Of a DNA stretch of 64,000 nucleotides, positions 40,389 to 48,413 are shown piece after piece (positions within the stretch are counted from its first letter, which is position 1; each line of letters starts with the position of its first letter). The notes beneath the pieces were generated by a model that saw only the letters and a list, made by a program, of their open reading frames with translations, made no database searches and had not been told where the DNA came from. Made by a program: the position numbers and the translations under genes. Source of the DNA: CAIKMD01 sp035552195 (lineage in GTDB: Bacteria > Pseudomonadota > Alphaproteobacteria > ATCC43930 > CGMCC-115725). The stretch spans positions 1 through 64,000 of the forward strand of contig DASZLU010000015.1 in the NCBI GenBank assembly GCA_035552195.1, in the 5' to 3' direction.

Positions 40389-41354
40389 CTATTTCGTTAG
40401 GAATTTTTCGGTATAAAGCTTCGACATGTCTGGCTCGCTGTCGAGCAGCTTCAACTCGACGAAAGAGCCTTTGAGAACGTCCATCGATTCCTTGTCGAAA
40501 CGGCAGTCGTTGACATACATGCCGATGACGAGGTCGTATTCTTTCGACATGACATCTTCGCTGAAGCCGGTGATCTTGGCTTCGATCTTTACCGTCTCGG
40601 CCTTGTGGGCACGCATATAGGCGACGGTTTCCATCCAGCCGGCGAGGAAGGCACGGACGGCGTCGGGGTTCTTGGCGATGAGGTCGTTCGAGGCAAAGAG
40701 CGTGCCCGAGGCGACATTGCCTTCATAGACCGAAACAGGCGCGAGCAGTCGTCCCTCTTTGGTTTCCTCCATTGCCAGGAAAACCGAGGCGGTGCTGATC
40801 GAGGCGTCGATCTGGTGTGTTTTGAAGGCGGCCGCGCTCGGCGCGGCGCCGCCGCCGATCGCGATTGTCGTGACCCCGTTCTCGCCCCAGCCTTTCTTGC
40901 GCGCCAGCACACGGCCCGACCATTCGCTGAACGAGCCGGGGCTCGAGACGCCGATCTTCTTGCCCTTAAGATCGTCGAGCGTCTTGATCGCCGAGTCATA
41001 GGGGACGCCGATGCCGAGGAACGGCGCCGGCGCGGTGCTTTCGCAGACCGCGATCATTGGCGCGCCTTTGGCGACGAAAGCCATCTCGGTGCCGGCGCCA
41101 TCGCCGATATCGATACTGCCGGCGGCGAGGGCCTGCGCCATTTTGCTGCCGCCGGTGAAGTCGACGATCTTCAAATCGAGCCCGTGCTTTTTGAAGACGC
41201 CGAGCTCCTCGCCGATATTGACTGGAATGATGGCGTCGGAGGTCGCATTGGATTTGCCGACGGTGAGGGCGGTGTCGGCGGAGGCGGGCGCCGCCAGTAA
41301 CAGCGCCAGGCCGATGACGGCTGACACGGTTCCGTATTGTGGTTTTGCGGTCAT
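40389..41354 (-). CDS. Orphan ABC-type solute-binding protein (NMT1/SsuA-like)
   Basis: The 321-residue periplasmic protein has a signal peptide (VSAVIGLALLLAAPASA) and a strong ribosome site (GGGAGGGGAACAAG before the ATG). Core motifs are IPVNIGEELGVFKKHGLDLKIVDFTGGSKMAQALAAGSIDIGDGAGTEMAF and LKGKKIGVSSPGSFSEW. No ATPase or permease gene is adjacent. It may use the transporters at 27.5-33.5 kb or one encoded elsewhere. Its promoter overlaps a dyad (41403-41442). Confidence 0.9.
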   Translation of the reverse strand: MTAKPQYGTVSAVIGLALLLAAPASADTALTVGKSNATSDAIIPVNIGEELGVFKKHGLDLKIVDFTGGSKMAQALAAGSIDIGDGAGTEMAFVAKGAPMIAVCESTAPAPFLGIGVPYDSAIKTLDDLKGKKIGVSSPGSFSEWSGRVLARKKGWGENGVTTIAIGGGAAPSAAAFKTHQIDASISTASVFLAMEETKEGRLLAPVSVYEGNVASGTLFASNDLIAKNPDAVRAFLAGWMETVAYMRAHKAETVKIEAKITGFSEDVMSKEYDLVIGMYVNDCRFDKESMDVLKGSFVELKLLDSEPDMSKLYTEKFLTK

Positions 41355-41402
41355 CTTGTTCCCCTCCCGTTCGTTGCCTTCTTAGCCGGCGCGATGCCGC
41401 GG

Positions 41403-41442
41403 ATTTTAGCCTAGTTCGCGATTTCGTGCGAATGCATCGCAC
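41403..41442 (-). promoter_or_regulatory. Sigma-70-like promoter with overlapping dyad, for the binding-protein gene
   Basis: On the minus strand TAAAAT (41408-41403) is a good -10, with TTCGCA (41432-41427) as a weak -35 at 18 bases. The inverted repeat GTGCGA-N5-TCGCAC (41426-41442) covers the -35 element, the classic place for a repressor site. The -10 lies about 50 bases upstream of the ATG at 41354. No regulator gene is adjacent. Confidence 0.45.
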
Positions 41443-41505
41443 TTTAGGCAAAAGCGTCGTGGCGTCTTGCTAATTGCTGCGCCGGCACGCGCGAAAGAAC
41501 GCGGA

Positions 41506-41718
41506 ATGCCGATGGCGCGGCGGCGCGGCGATCGCGCGGCGATGCGCGAAGATCTGATCGTCTTTCGTGACGGTAACAGCAAGCCGGGGCTCCTCGAAGA
41601 GCGCTCGGCCCTCCAGCGGGCCCTCAATTACAAGAAGCTGCGCGCCGAAGAAGTGCTGGTGCCGCTCGACACGCCGTGGCAGAAACTATGTCGCTTGGGC
41701 AAGGTTGAGCCGGCCTAA
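41506..41718 (+). CDS. Small hypothetical protein upstream of a binding-protein gene
   Basis: A 70-residue frame from ATG 41506 reads MPMARRRGDRAAMREDLIV, then FRDGNSKPGLLEERSAL and LNYKKLRAEEVLVPLDTPW. The composition looks protein-like rather than antisense noise, and the stop is 22 bases before the next gene's start. No known domain is recognised and the ribosome site is weak. It could be a short cytoplasmic protein or a leader region of the downstream gene. Confidence 0.4.
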   Translation: MPMARRRGDRAAMREDLIVFRDGNSKPGLLEERSALQRALNYKKLRAEEVLVPLDTPWQKLCRLGKVEPA

Positions 41719-41740
41719 AACAGAAATCGAGGAGCGATCT

Positions 41741-42667
41741 ATGAGATTGCGGCGGCTTATCATATCCGCTCTGATTCTTGCGCTCGCGACCGGCACGGCC
41801 GACGCGGCGCAGAAACTGACGATGAACTTTACGACCGGTGAATCGGCGACAGCGTTCATCGCCAAGGATGAAGGGTTCTTCGCCAAGCACGGGCTGGATG
41901 TCGATCTGGTGCCGGTCACGCAGAATTCGAACGCGCCGGCCGCGCTCGCATCGGGTTCGGTGCAAATCGGCATGATCCAGGTCGCTAATCTGCTGCAGGG
42001 CGCCGATAGCGGGCTCGATTTCGTCGCGCTCGCCGGCGGCGCCGGTAACGAGAAGAACGTGACGAAATTCGCGGTCGTGGTGCGCAGCGGCCTCGACGTG
42101 AAGGATGCGAAGGGCCTTATCGGCAAAAAGGTCGGCGTGCCCGGAATCGGTGCCAGTATCGATATCTTTTTTCGCAATTGGTTACTCAACAACGATGTCG
42201 ACCCCGGCAAGGTGTCGATCGCCGAGACCACTTTTCTCGCCATGGCCGACAACATGAAGAACGGCAATGTTGACGCGGTGACGCCGCTCGAGCCGTTCAT
42301 CACCCGCATCACCTCGCAGAAGATCGGCTACGAGCTCTACAATCTGGTCAATATGCTGCCCCGACCGATGATCAATGCGCTGCTTTTCGTCTCAACCCGC
42401 GATTGGGCGACCGAGAATGCGGCGACGATCCCCGAGCTACGCGCGGCGATTGTCGAGGCCGATACTTTCATCCGCGCGAATCCGGATAAGAGCCGCGCCG
42501 CGATCAATAAATACACCCAGGTGCCGATGCCGATCCTCGAGAGCCTGCCGGTACCGGCGGTCGATGCCGAGGTGCGCAAGGACGATCTCGATTTCTGGGC
42601 CGGGATGATGGAGCGCCTGCACATGCTCCAGAACAAGCCCGACACGGCAAAGCTGATCTGGAAATAG
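41741..42667 (+). CDS. Orphan ABC-type solute-binding protein (NMT1/THI5-like)
   Basis: The 308-residue periplasmic protein has GAGGAG seven bases before ATG 41741 and a signal peptide (MRLRRLIISALILALATGTADAA). Core motifs are AFIAKDEGFFAKHGLDVDLVPVTQNSNAPAALASGSVQIGMIQV, GLIGKKVGVPGIGASIDIFFRNWL and NGNVDAVTPLEPFI. No permease or ATPase is adjacent. It is divergent from the other orphan binding-protein gene, and the two share about 28% of the obvious motif positions by eye, so they are relatives rather than a recent duplication. Confidence 0.9.
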   Translation: MRLRRLIISALILALATGTADAAQKLTMNFTTGESATAFIAKDEGFFAKHGLDVDLVPVTQNSNAPAALASGSVQIGMIQVANLLQGADSGLDFVALAGGAGNEKNVTKFAVVVRSGLDVKDAKGLIGKKVGVPGIGASIDIFFRNWLLNNDVDPGKVSIAETTFLAMADNMKNGNVDAVTPLEPFITRITSQKIGYELYNLVNMLPRPMINALLFVSTRDWATENAATIPELRAAIVEADTFIRANPDKSRAAINKYTQVPMPILESLPVPAVDAEVRKDDLDFWAGMMERLHMLQNKPDTAKLIWK

Positions 42668-42763
42668 ACGCGGACCTGCCCGCACTTATTTGTCGAAATC
42701 CTCCGTGACTTTCGCGAGAGCGGCGATGCTCTAAGCTATGCTCCGGTTACACCTTGCCGGAAA

Positions 42764-43864
42764 GTGTTCGCGATGAAAGACCGGAACGAGATCGACGCGC
42801 CGCTTGTCCTCGCCAAAACCGGTTGGGTCTATGCCGGCGGTCACGTCGAGACGATCGACGGGAAACCCTACACCGTCGGCCAGATCTACGCCGAATACAT
42901 GATCCCGGCCGAGCGGCGCTCGCCCTATCCGGTAATTATGGTGCATGGCGGTACGATGTCGGGCACCAACTACACCGGCACGCCGGACGGACGCGAAGGC
43001 TGGGCGCAGGATTTCGCGCGCGCCGGCTACGCGGTCTATGTCGTCGATCAGGTCGGGAAGGGGCGCTCGGCTTATTTCCCGAGCCTCTACGGCCCGAAGG
43101 GCGCGACCGACATGTCGAACAACCAGTCGCGCTATGTCGCGCAAGGCAAGTTCAAGCTCTGGCCGCAAGCACATCTGCACACGCAATGGCTGGGCGATGA
43201 TTCGCTCGACGCGCCGGCGGTGCAGCAGCTTGTCGCCTCGCAGCTGCCCTCGATCAAGGATTTTCATCGCCAGCAAGAGCTCAACGTTGCGGCGTTGATT
43301 GCGCTGATCGACAAGATCGGGCCGGCGATGCTGATGGTGCATTCGCAAGCCGGCGCGTTCGGCTGGCCGGTTGCCGATGCGCGGCCCGACAAGGTGAAAG
43401 CGCTGCTCGCCATCGAGCCGAACGGGCCGCCTTTCTATCCGGTCTCGTTCACCGGCGCGCCCGATTGGTTCCAATACAGCGATACAATGGCGCTGCGTTA
43501 CGGGCTCACCGATCTGCCGCTGACCTACGATCCGCCGGTGAAGGAACCGTCCGAGCTGAAGATTGTGCAGCAAGCGAAAGCCGACGGGCCCGATCTCGTG
43601 CGCGGCTATCTGCAGGCCGAGCCGGCGCGACAGCTTCCCCGTCTCAAGAAGGTGCCGATTCTCGTCGTCACTGCCGAGGCGTCCTATCACGCGCCTTACG
43701 ATCACTGTACGGTGAACTATCTACGCCAAGCCGGCGTTGCGCCCTATTGGCTGCAACTCGCCGACCATGGCGTCCACGGCAACAGTCACGTGCTGATGAT
43801 GGAGAAGAACAGCAAAGCGATCGCCGATCTCATCGTCGCCTGGACGAACAAGATCGTTTCTTAA
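42764..43864 (+). CDS. Alpha/beta hydrolase (esterase-like)
   Basis: The 366-residue protein (an ATG nine bases in gives 363) has an alpha/beta-hydrolase fold with VIMVHGGTMSGTNY (HGG oxyanion hole), AGYAVYVVDQVGKGRS, the nucleophile elbow MVHSQAGAFG with S194, and a C-terminal HGVHGNSH supplying His. VVTAEASYH probably precedes the acid. No signal peptide is seen. Similar proteins are annotated as esterases of catabolic clusters; the substrate is unknown. It may belong with the adjacent binding protein, 96 bases upstream. Confidence 0.88.
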   Translation: MFAMKDRNEIDAPLVLAKTGWVYAGGHVETIDGKPYTVGQIYAEYMIPAERRSPYPVIMVHGGTMSGTNYTGTPDGREGWAQDFARAGYAVYVVDQVGKGRSAYFPSLYGPKGATDMSNNQSRYVAQGKFKLWPQAHLHTQWLGDDSLDAPAVQQLVASQLPSIKDFHRQQELNVAALIALIDKIGPAMLMVHSQAGAFGWPVADARPDKVKALLAIEPNGPPFYPVSFTGAPDWFQYSDTMALRYGLTDLPLTYDPPVKEPSELKIVQQAKADGPDLVRGYLQAEPARQLPRLKKVPILVVTAEASYHAPYDHCTVNYLRQAGVAPYWLQLADHGVHGNSHVLMMEKNSKAIADLIVAWTNKIVS

Positions 43865-43888
43865 GGGAATTGCGTCCGCCGCTCCTCG

Positions 43889-44143
43889 TTACGGCGAAAG
43901 ACGACGCCTGGTCGCATGAGCATCGCCAAGCTCGAGGACGATCGCATCGTTCTCGCAGCCGATATAGCGGCGATCCTGCCACAGCTCGAAGACGCAGGCG
44001 CTGTCGATGCGGTGACGCAGGAAGTCTCGCGCGGTTGTGAGCGCTTCGTCATCGCTTGGGGCAAAGAATTTCGATCGCCAAACGACCCGGCCGTAGCTGT
44101 CGAGCAAGTGGCAGAGATATTCGACCGGTCCCGAATGCTGCAA
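43889..44143 (-). CDS. Short conserved-looking cytoplasmic protein
   Basis: The 84-residue protein reads EYLCHLLDSYGRVVWRSKFFAPSDDEALTTARDFLRHRIDSACVFELWQDRRYIG. The alternation of a strand (Y-x-C-x-x-L-D), a D-x-E-A helix and FELWQ...R resembles a family of short proteins common in Rhizobiales, without known function. A plus-strand frame over the same bases looks like antisense. It has no operon partner. Confidence 0.65.
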   Translation of the reverse strand: MQHSGPVEYLCHLLDSYGRVVWRSKFFAPSDDEALTTARDFLRHRIDSACVFELWQDRRYIGCENDAIVLELGDAHATRRRLSP

Positions 44144-44586
44144 ACAATACCTCGCCCAGAAACAATGACTTCCTGGCCTTATGTGAGGTCAAACTCTAAA
44201 CGTGCGCAAGCTCTCCTGGCGATGGCGCCGACTACTTAGGGACATTTTTTCCACAGGGTGTTGCACGCGAGTCACACAGGGGAGGTGCGCCGTACGGCCA
44301 AGCTTATGCTTCGGCTCCGGCGGCATTGTGGGCAAGGAAGCTGCGACACCGGGCAGGTCGCCAAGACCTCGCCCGGCATCGACTGGATGGATCGATCAGT
44401 GCGGACGCGTCGCCGGCCCGCCTTCGGGCGAGGACGCGGTCTGGCCCGCGCCCGTGTTGTTTCCGGGATGTCCCGGTGAGGCGGCGATAACGCGACGGAA
44501 CCGGCGTCATTGTGTCGGGTTCTTTTTTCATGTCGCTCGATCCAGCTATCCCGATGCGGTCTCGGTTCCGATCCCCGGACGGAAAA
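44144..44586. other. Gap without a supported gene
   Basis: No frame here has protein-like composition, signal peptide or known motif. The palindrome CCGGGA-TG-TCCCGG is at 44463-44476. A weak hairpin (GAACC/GGTTC) before a run of six T near 44515-44521 could be a terminator. The stretch may hold promoters for the flanking divergent short genes. Confidence 0.4.
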
Positions 44587-44778
44587 ATGAGATTGTGTCG
44601 GATGGTTGGCGGCGCGCCAGCAACCCACGCTGTATTCTGTAAACGCCCGAAGAGAGATGGATGGGTGCTGAGCCGCGCTTACGAGAGCCGCGAAGCGGCA
44701 ATGGAAGCCATCGCGACCACCGATGAAGCGTGGGTCATCGATGTCGACTTTGTGATTGTCGAATGCGAACCGGTATAG
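44587..44778 (+). CDS. Short hypothetical protein
   Basis: A 63-residue frame from ATG 44587 begins MRLCRMVGGAPATHAVF; the frame is open to 44512 but the added part looks random. It contains WVLSRAYESREAAMEAIATTDEAWVIDVDFVIVECEPV, an alternating strand-helix-strand pattern with acidic end. No family is recognised. It precedes a convergent short gene by 42 bases. Confidence 0.5.
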   Translation: MRLCRMVGGAPATHAVFCKRPKRDGWVLSRAYESREAAMEAIATTDEAWVIDVDFVIVECEPV

Positions 44779-44820
44779 GCACGCCTCGGCGGGGTGGTGC
44801 CTGGCGACATAGCTCCAGAC

Positions 44821-45045
44821 CTAAGTTTCTTCGTCCGAGTTTTTCTCGGCCAGACCCGCAATCAAACGAAGCAGCGCCGCGCGTTCCGGCGCAGGGGGGC
44901 CATTCATAAAGGCCGCCACGTCGTAATCGGTCTGGCGGCCGCCTGAAGCCGGGTTGGCGACATGTTTGACATAGACGCGATCGGTCTCGACGTCATGTCT
45001 CAGGAACCACTTGTCGCCATAGAGTTCGCGGGTGTTGATCCGCAT
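44821..45045 (-). CDS. Short conserved-looking protein divergent from cspA
   Basis: The 74-residue protein starts at ATG 45045, with GGGAG eight bases upstream. It reads MRINTRELYGDKWFLRHDVE then VYVKHVANPASGG and a C-terminal helix PERAALLRLIAGLAEK. Short proteins with KWFLRHD...V.VKH are frequent in alphaproteobacterial genomes; function unknown. The 185-base divergent gap to cspA carries its promoter. Confidence 0.65.
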   Translation of the reverse strand: MRINTRELYGDKWFLRHDVETDRVYVKHVANPASGGRQTDYDVAAFMNGPPAPERAALLRLIAGLAEKNSDEET

Positions 45046-45230
45046 CGGTGTTCTCCCGAGCCGTCGATCCGCCAACCGCGTCCCGTCGAGGGGCGCCGCG
45101 TTCAGAGCGCTCAGTCCCATCTGGAGGTCTTGTCGGCGCCAGGGCACCGTGCAAAAATAATTCTGAGCCCAAAGGACGGTTCCTCCGTTTGATAACAGCA
45201 CACCCAGCACTGAGCGGAGACATATCAGCG

Positions 45231-45437
45231 ATGGCGACCGGCACGGTAAAATGGTTTAACACCCAGAAAGGCTACGGCTTTATCCAGCCAGACGATGGCG
45301 GCAAGGATGTCTTCGTCCACATCACCGCGGTCGAACGCGCTGGTATGCAGGGACTGGCCGAAGGCCAAAAGATCAAATACGATGTGACGATGGACCGTGG
45401 CAAAGCCGCGGCAGCGAACCTGTCAGCGATACGGTAA
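45231..45437 (+). CDS. cspA: Cold-shock protein (CspA family)
   Basis: The 68-residue OB-fold protein has both RNA-binding motifs: KGYGFIQP (RNP1-like) and DVFVHI (RNP2), after MATGTVKWFN. Such proteins bind single-stranded RNA and DNA and act as RNA chaperones. GGAGA lies ten bases before ATG 45231. The 185-base divergent gap to the minus-strand start at 45045 could include a long 5' leader, as in other cspA genes, but no cold box was identified. Confidence 0.95.
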   Translation: MATGTVKWFNTQKGYGFIQPDDGGKDVFVHITAVERAGMQGLAEGQKIKYDVTMDRGKAAAANLSAIR

Positions 45438-45507
45438 TTGAAGGCGGCGAGGCGGCGTCGGTTTCCCCGCGCCCGTCTCGTACCGAACCTCACAGCGGCG
45501 CGTCTTA

Positions 45508-45547
45508 TTCGGGACCGACGAACCGGGTTCGGGACCGACGAACCGGG
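45508..45547. repeat. Perfect 20-base tandem duplication downstream of cspA
   Basis: TTCGGGACCGACGAACCGGG occurs twice head to tail (45508-45527 and 45528-45547). The unit itself contains partial inverted symmetry (TTCGGGACC... GAACC). It lies between cspA and the minus-strand tRNA-Glu gene and may form part of a stem-loop with the following GGTTCGG, or be a plain slippage product. Confidence 0.75.
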
Positions 45548-45608
45548 CGGTTCGGAGTTGTCCCGGGAGCGACAGCGGGCTGCTTGAGCGCTAAATATTT
45601 GATTTAAT

Positions 45609-45684
45609 TGGCGTCCCCTGGGGGATTCGAACCCCCGTTACCGCCGTGAGAGGGCGGTGTCCTGGGCCTCTAGACGAAGGGGAC
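45609..45684 (-). tRNA. tRNA-Glu (anticodon CTC)
   Basis: On the minus strand the 76-base sequence starts GTCCCCTTCGTCTAGAGG and ends with GGTTCGAATCCC, AGGGGAC, discriminator G and an encoded CCA. The acceptor stem GTCCCCT/AGGGGAC pairs fully. The anticodon arm CCGCC-CTCTCAC-GGCGG gives anticodon CTC, reading GAG. The T-arm is standard. Without CCA the gene ends at 45612. Confidence 0.95.
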
Positions 45685-45751
45685 ACAGCGAGTCGTCGTA
45701 TACCGGCACGGCTTGTTGCTGGCAAGGGGGCGGTGTCGCCGTCGCGACGGC

Positions 45752-46237
45752 TCAGTCGCGGAAATTCACGTATTGCAGCGGTTGCTCGATCTTCAGGGCG
45801 CGTACCAGCGCGATCGCATCTTGGAGATCGTCGCGCTTCTTGCCGGACACGCGTAGCTCGTCGCCCTGAATCGCGGCCTGGACTTTGAGCTTGCCGTCCT
45901 TGATCGCGCGGACGATGCGTTTGCTGAGTTCCTGATCGAGACCCTGACGTAGCGCAACGGTCTGGCGCACGCTCTGGCCGGCGGCTTTCTCCGGGTCCTT
46001 GAAGTCGAGCACGCCGGCATCGACCTTGCGCCGCACCATGTGCATGCGCAGCAACTCTTGCACTTGGCGCAGCTTCAATTCGTCATCGGCAAGGATGGTC
46101 AGCGCGCTTTCGGTGCGCTTCACGGACGATTTGCTGTCCTTGAAATCGAAGCGCGTCGCGATTTCCCGCGCCAGTCCGGCAAGGGCATTGTCGACCTCGG
46201 CCAGATCGAGCTTGGAGACGATATCGAAACTCGGCAT
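45752..46237 (-). CDS. yajQ: YajQ-family nucleotide-binding protein
   Basis: The 161-residue protein starts MPSFDIVSKLDLAEVDNALAGLAREIATRFDFKDSKSS, the invariant YajQ N-terminus. The ending KRDDLQDAIALVRALKIEQPLQYVNFRD is equally typical. It has two ferredoxin-like domains. Homologues bind cyclic di-GMP in Xanthomonas and tRNA or other ligands elsewhere. Length is normal. The frame stays open to 46354 but the added part lacks similarity. Confidence 0.96.
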   Translation of the reverse strand: MPSFDIVSKLDLAEVDNALAGLAREIATRFDFKDSKSSVKRTESALTILADDELKLRQVQELLRMHMVRRKVDAGVLDFKDPEKAAGQSVRQTVALRQGLDQELSKRIVRAIKDGKLKVQAAIQGDELRVSGKKRDDLQDAIALVRALKIEQPLQYVNFRD

Positions 46238-46386
46238 GACTACCCCGCACGCGAGAACTGTCGCAGCGAATATATATAGCTTTTGCAGCCGAAACCGGCC
46301 AGTACGGCGGCTTCGTTTACGCTCCGTTAAGCCTAAAACCGCAGGATGGACCACGTCGCATCCGGTCGTAATAAGGCATTCATCTC

Positions 46387-47379
46387 ATGACGGTTATCGC
46401 TCTGCCGGGCGCCTTCGTTGCCGCCGAATACCCCGCGGTCGTCGCCCTCTCGCCGGGCAATGCGCGCGAGATCTGGGCCGAGCGCCGCGCGGCGTTGGAG
46501 CAGGGCGGTCGTTCGTCGAATCCGGATGGCTATCATGGCAGCTGGGGAGACCGCCTCGTGCAGACAGCCAGCTTCGGCTTTGCCGGGGCCATGCGCGCGG
46601 TCGGCATCTATGCCCGCGGGCGTCGCAATGCGTTGTCGCCGGCGCTGGTCGAGCGCGATTTCACGTTCTTCGACTTGCCGCCCGCCTTAGACGGCTATCG
46701 CATTCTCCATATCAGCGATCCGCATCTCGATTGTCTTCCCGAGCTTGCGGGCATCGCGCGAAACCTCATCAGCGGCGTCAATGTCGACCTCGTCGCAATC
46801 ACCGGCGATATCCATGGCGCGCGGCACGCGCCGGTGGCGCGTTCGACCATGCCGCTGGCCGAATTGTTGACCGGACCGAAGGTACGCGATCGCGTCGTTG
46901 CCGTACTCGGCAATCACGATCCAGCCTGCATGGCCGAAGCGCTCGAGCATGTCGGCATCACGCCGCTGATCAACGAATCGCTGGTCATCGAACGCGATGG
47001 CGACCGCTTGGTCGTGACCGGGCTGGACGATGTGCACCGCTTTTACACGCCGGGTGCGAAACAGGCGCTCAACGATGCGCCCGCCGGTTTCCGTATCGCC
47101 CTGGTGCATTCGGCCGAGATCGCCGATCATGCCGCGACGGTGGGATTTGGGCTTTATCTCTGTGGTCACACGCATGGCGGCCAGATCTGCCTGCCAGACG
47201 GCCGTGCGCTTCTCACCCGGCTTCGGCGCTGCCATTTCGGGGCGCGAGGAGAGTGGCGCGCGGGCGCGATGATCGGCTATACCAGCAACGGCCTCGGCGT
47301 CGGCGAAGTACCGCTGCGCTTCAATTGCCGGGGTGAGATCGCCGTCATCACGTTGCGACGTGGTGCGACCGGACATTAA
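46387..47379 (+). CDS. Calcineurin-like metallophosphoesterase
   Basis: The 330-residue enzyme has all five metal-binding blocks: HISDPHLD, AITGDIHG, LGNHDPAC, ALVHSAE and LCGHTHGGQICLP. The spacing and G-H-T-H-G-G-Q match the YaeI/YkuE group of membrane-associated phosphoesterases. An N-terminal helix (residues 55-75) may sit on the membrane. A substrate such as a phospholipid or UDP-diacylglucosamine is possible. It precedes the LPG-synthase-like gene by 36 bases. Confidence 0.92.
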   Translation: MTVIALPGAFVAAEYPAVVALSPGNAREIWAERRAALEQGGRSSNPDGYHGSWGDRLVQTASFGFAGAMRAVGIYARGRRNALSPALVERDFTFFDLPPALDGYRILHISDPHLDCLPELAGIARNLISGVNVDLVAITGDIHGARHAPVARSTMPLAELLTGPKVRDRVVAVLGNHDPACMAEALEHVGITPLINESLVIERDGDRLVVTGLDDVHRFYTPGAKQALNDAPAGFRIALVHSAEIADHAATVGFGLYLCGHTHGGQICLPDGRALLTRLRRCHFGARGEWRAGAMIGYTSNGLGVGEVPLRFNCRGEIAVITLRRGATGH

Positions 47380-47418
47380 GCGCGACCGGAAATTTAGCCG
47401 ACCGAAGATGCTGCTTTG

Positions 47419-48390
47419 ATGATGAAATTCGCGCGATATGCCGCCGGTCTCGTGTTACTGGCCGCCTTGTTCTATTTCCGGCTGATCGATTTTGACGAAT
47501 TGCGCAAGGCACTGGCACATCCGGGGCTACTGACCCTGACCTGGCTGCTCTGCGTGCTGACGATCCCAGTCGCCGCGTTGCGCTGGCATATCCTTCTGCG
47601 CTCGCAAGGGCTGCAGCTGCATCTCTGGCATACGATGCGCATCGTCGCGATGGGGGCGTTCTTCGCGACTTTCCTGCCCGGCTCGGCCGGCGGCGATCTG
47701 GTGCGCGGTGTCTATATCTATCAGGCCTCGCATGGTCGCCGGACCAGCGCGCTCCTGTCGATCTTCATCGATCGGCTCATCGGTCTGGCCGCCTTCGTCA
47801 TCTTCGGTGTCGTTGCGACGCTGACGCGGCCGGCGTCGGGCTATGGCGTCTTTGAATACAGCATCTTCGCTTTCGCGGCGCTTTTCGTGCTCGGAATCAT
47901 CGTGCTTTTCGCGTTTGGGCACCGCATCGCTCAGTTCGTCAATCGCCTCTTCGCCGGGCGTTCGCAGAGGATCGCCGCGATCATCGACGATGCCGGCGAC
48001 GCGCTCCATCAATATTCGCGCCAGTGGCGCAGTGTCCTCTTGTGCCTCGTGATCTCGCTGTTCATCGTCTTCATTATCGCGGTGACGGTGGTGGTGATCG
48101 CCGATGCGACCGAATTTGGCGGCTTGAGCGCGGTCGAATACGGCATCGCCGGCGTTTATGCGATGATCGCCAACAGCCTGCCGTTTACGCCGGGCGGACT
48201 CGGCATCGGCGAAGGCGCTTTTGCCTCGGCTTGCGTTGCGCTCGAGCCGACGATCACCGGGATTCCCTATGGCACGATTTTCCTGGTATTGCGCTGCGTG
48301 ATCGTGCTGTCGACCCTGCCAGGTCTCTTCGTCTATCTTTTCTACCCGCAGCGCGCGAGCCTGCTCGCACCGGCGAAAGCCAACCCCTAA
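47419..48390 (+). CDS. LPG synthase-type transmembrane protein (UPF0104/AglD-like)
   Basis: The 323-residue integral membrane protein has about eight helices and the family hallmark FFATFLPGSAGGDLVRGVYIY near 80-100. SALLSIFIDRLIGLAAF and NSLPFTPGGLGIGEGAFAS follow. The family includes the flippase part of MprF and proteins that transfer lipid-linked sugars. The catalytic soluble domain of MprF is missing, so a flippase-like role is inferred. The start may be either ATG at 47419 or 47422. Confidence 0.9.
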   Translation: MMKFARYAAGLVLLAALFYFRLIDFDELRKALAHPGLLTLTWLLCVLTIPVAALRWHILLRSQGLQLHLWHTMRIVAMGAFFATFLPGSAGGDLVRGVYIYQASHGRRTSALLSIFIDRLIGLAAFVIFGVVATLTRPASGYGVFEYSIFAFAALFVLGIIVLFAFGHRIAQFVNRLFAGRSQRIAAIIDDAGDALHQYSRQWRSVLLCLVISLFIVFIIAVTVVVIADATEFGGLSAVEYGIAGVYAMIANSLPFTPGGLGIGEGAFASACVALEPTITGIPYGTIFLVLRCVIVLSTLPGLFVYLFYPQRASLLAPAKANP

Positions 48391-48413
48391 AAGCCCATGG
48401 CAGCCTGTCTAAC

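Noticed and set aside
43916..44239. A 107-codon plus-strand frame
   Set aside because: It is antisense to the short minus-strand protein, whose sequence looks more like a conserved family.
44463..44476. CCGGGA-TG-TCCCGG palindrome as an operator
   Set aside because: A single GC-rich dyad in a GC-rich gap, with no adjacent regulator or promoter.
44202..44642. A 146-codon plus-strand frame
   Set aside because: Composition is random (Arg/Pro/Ser), with no motif and no ribosome site; it crosses the palindromic gap.
45609..45684. tRNA-Glu as an integration site of a genomic island
   Set aside because: No integrase gene and no repeated tRNA 3' end were seen in the window.
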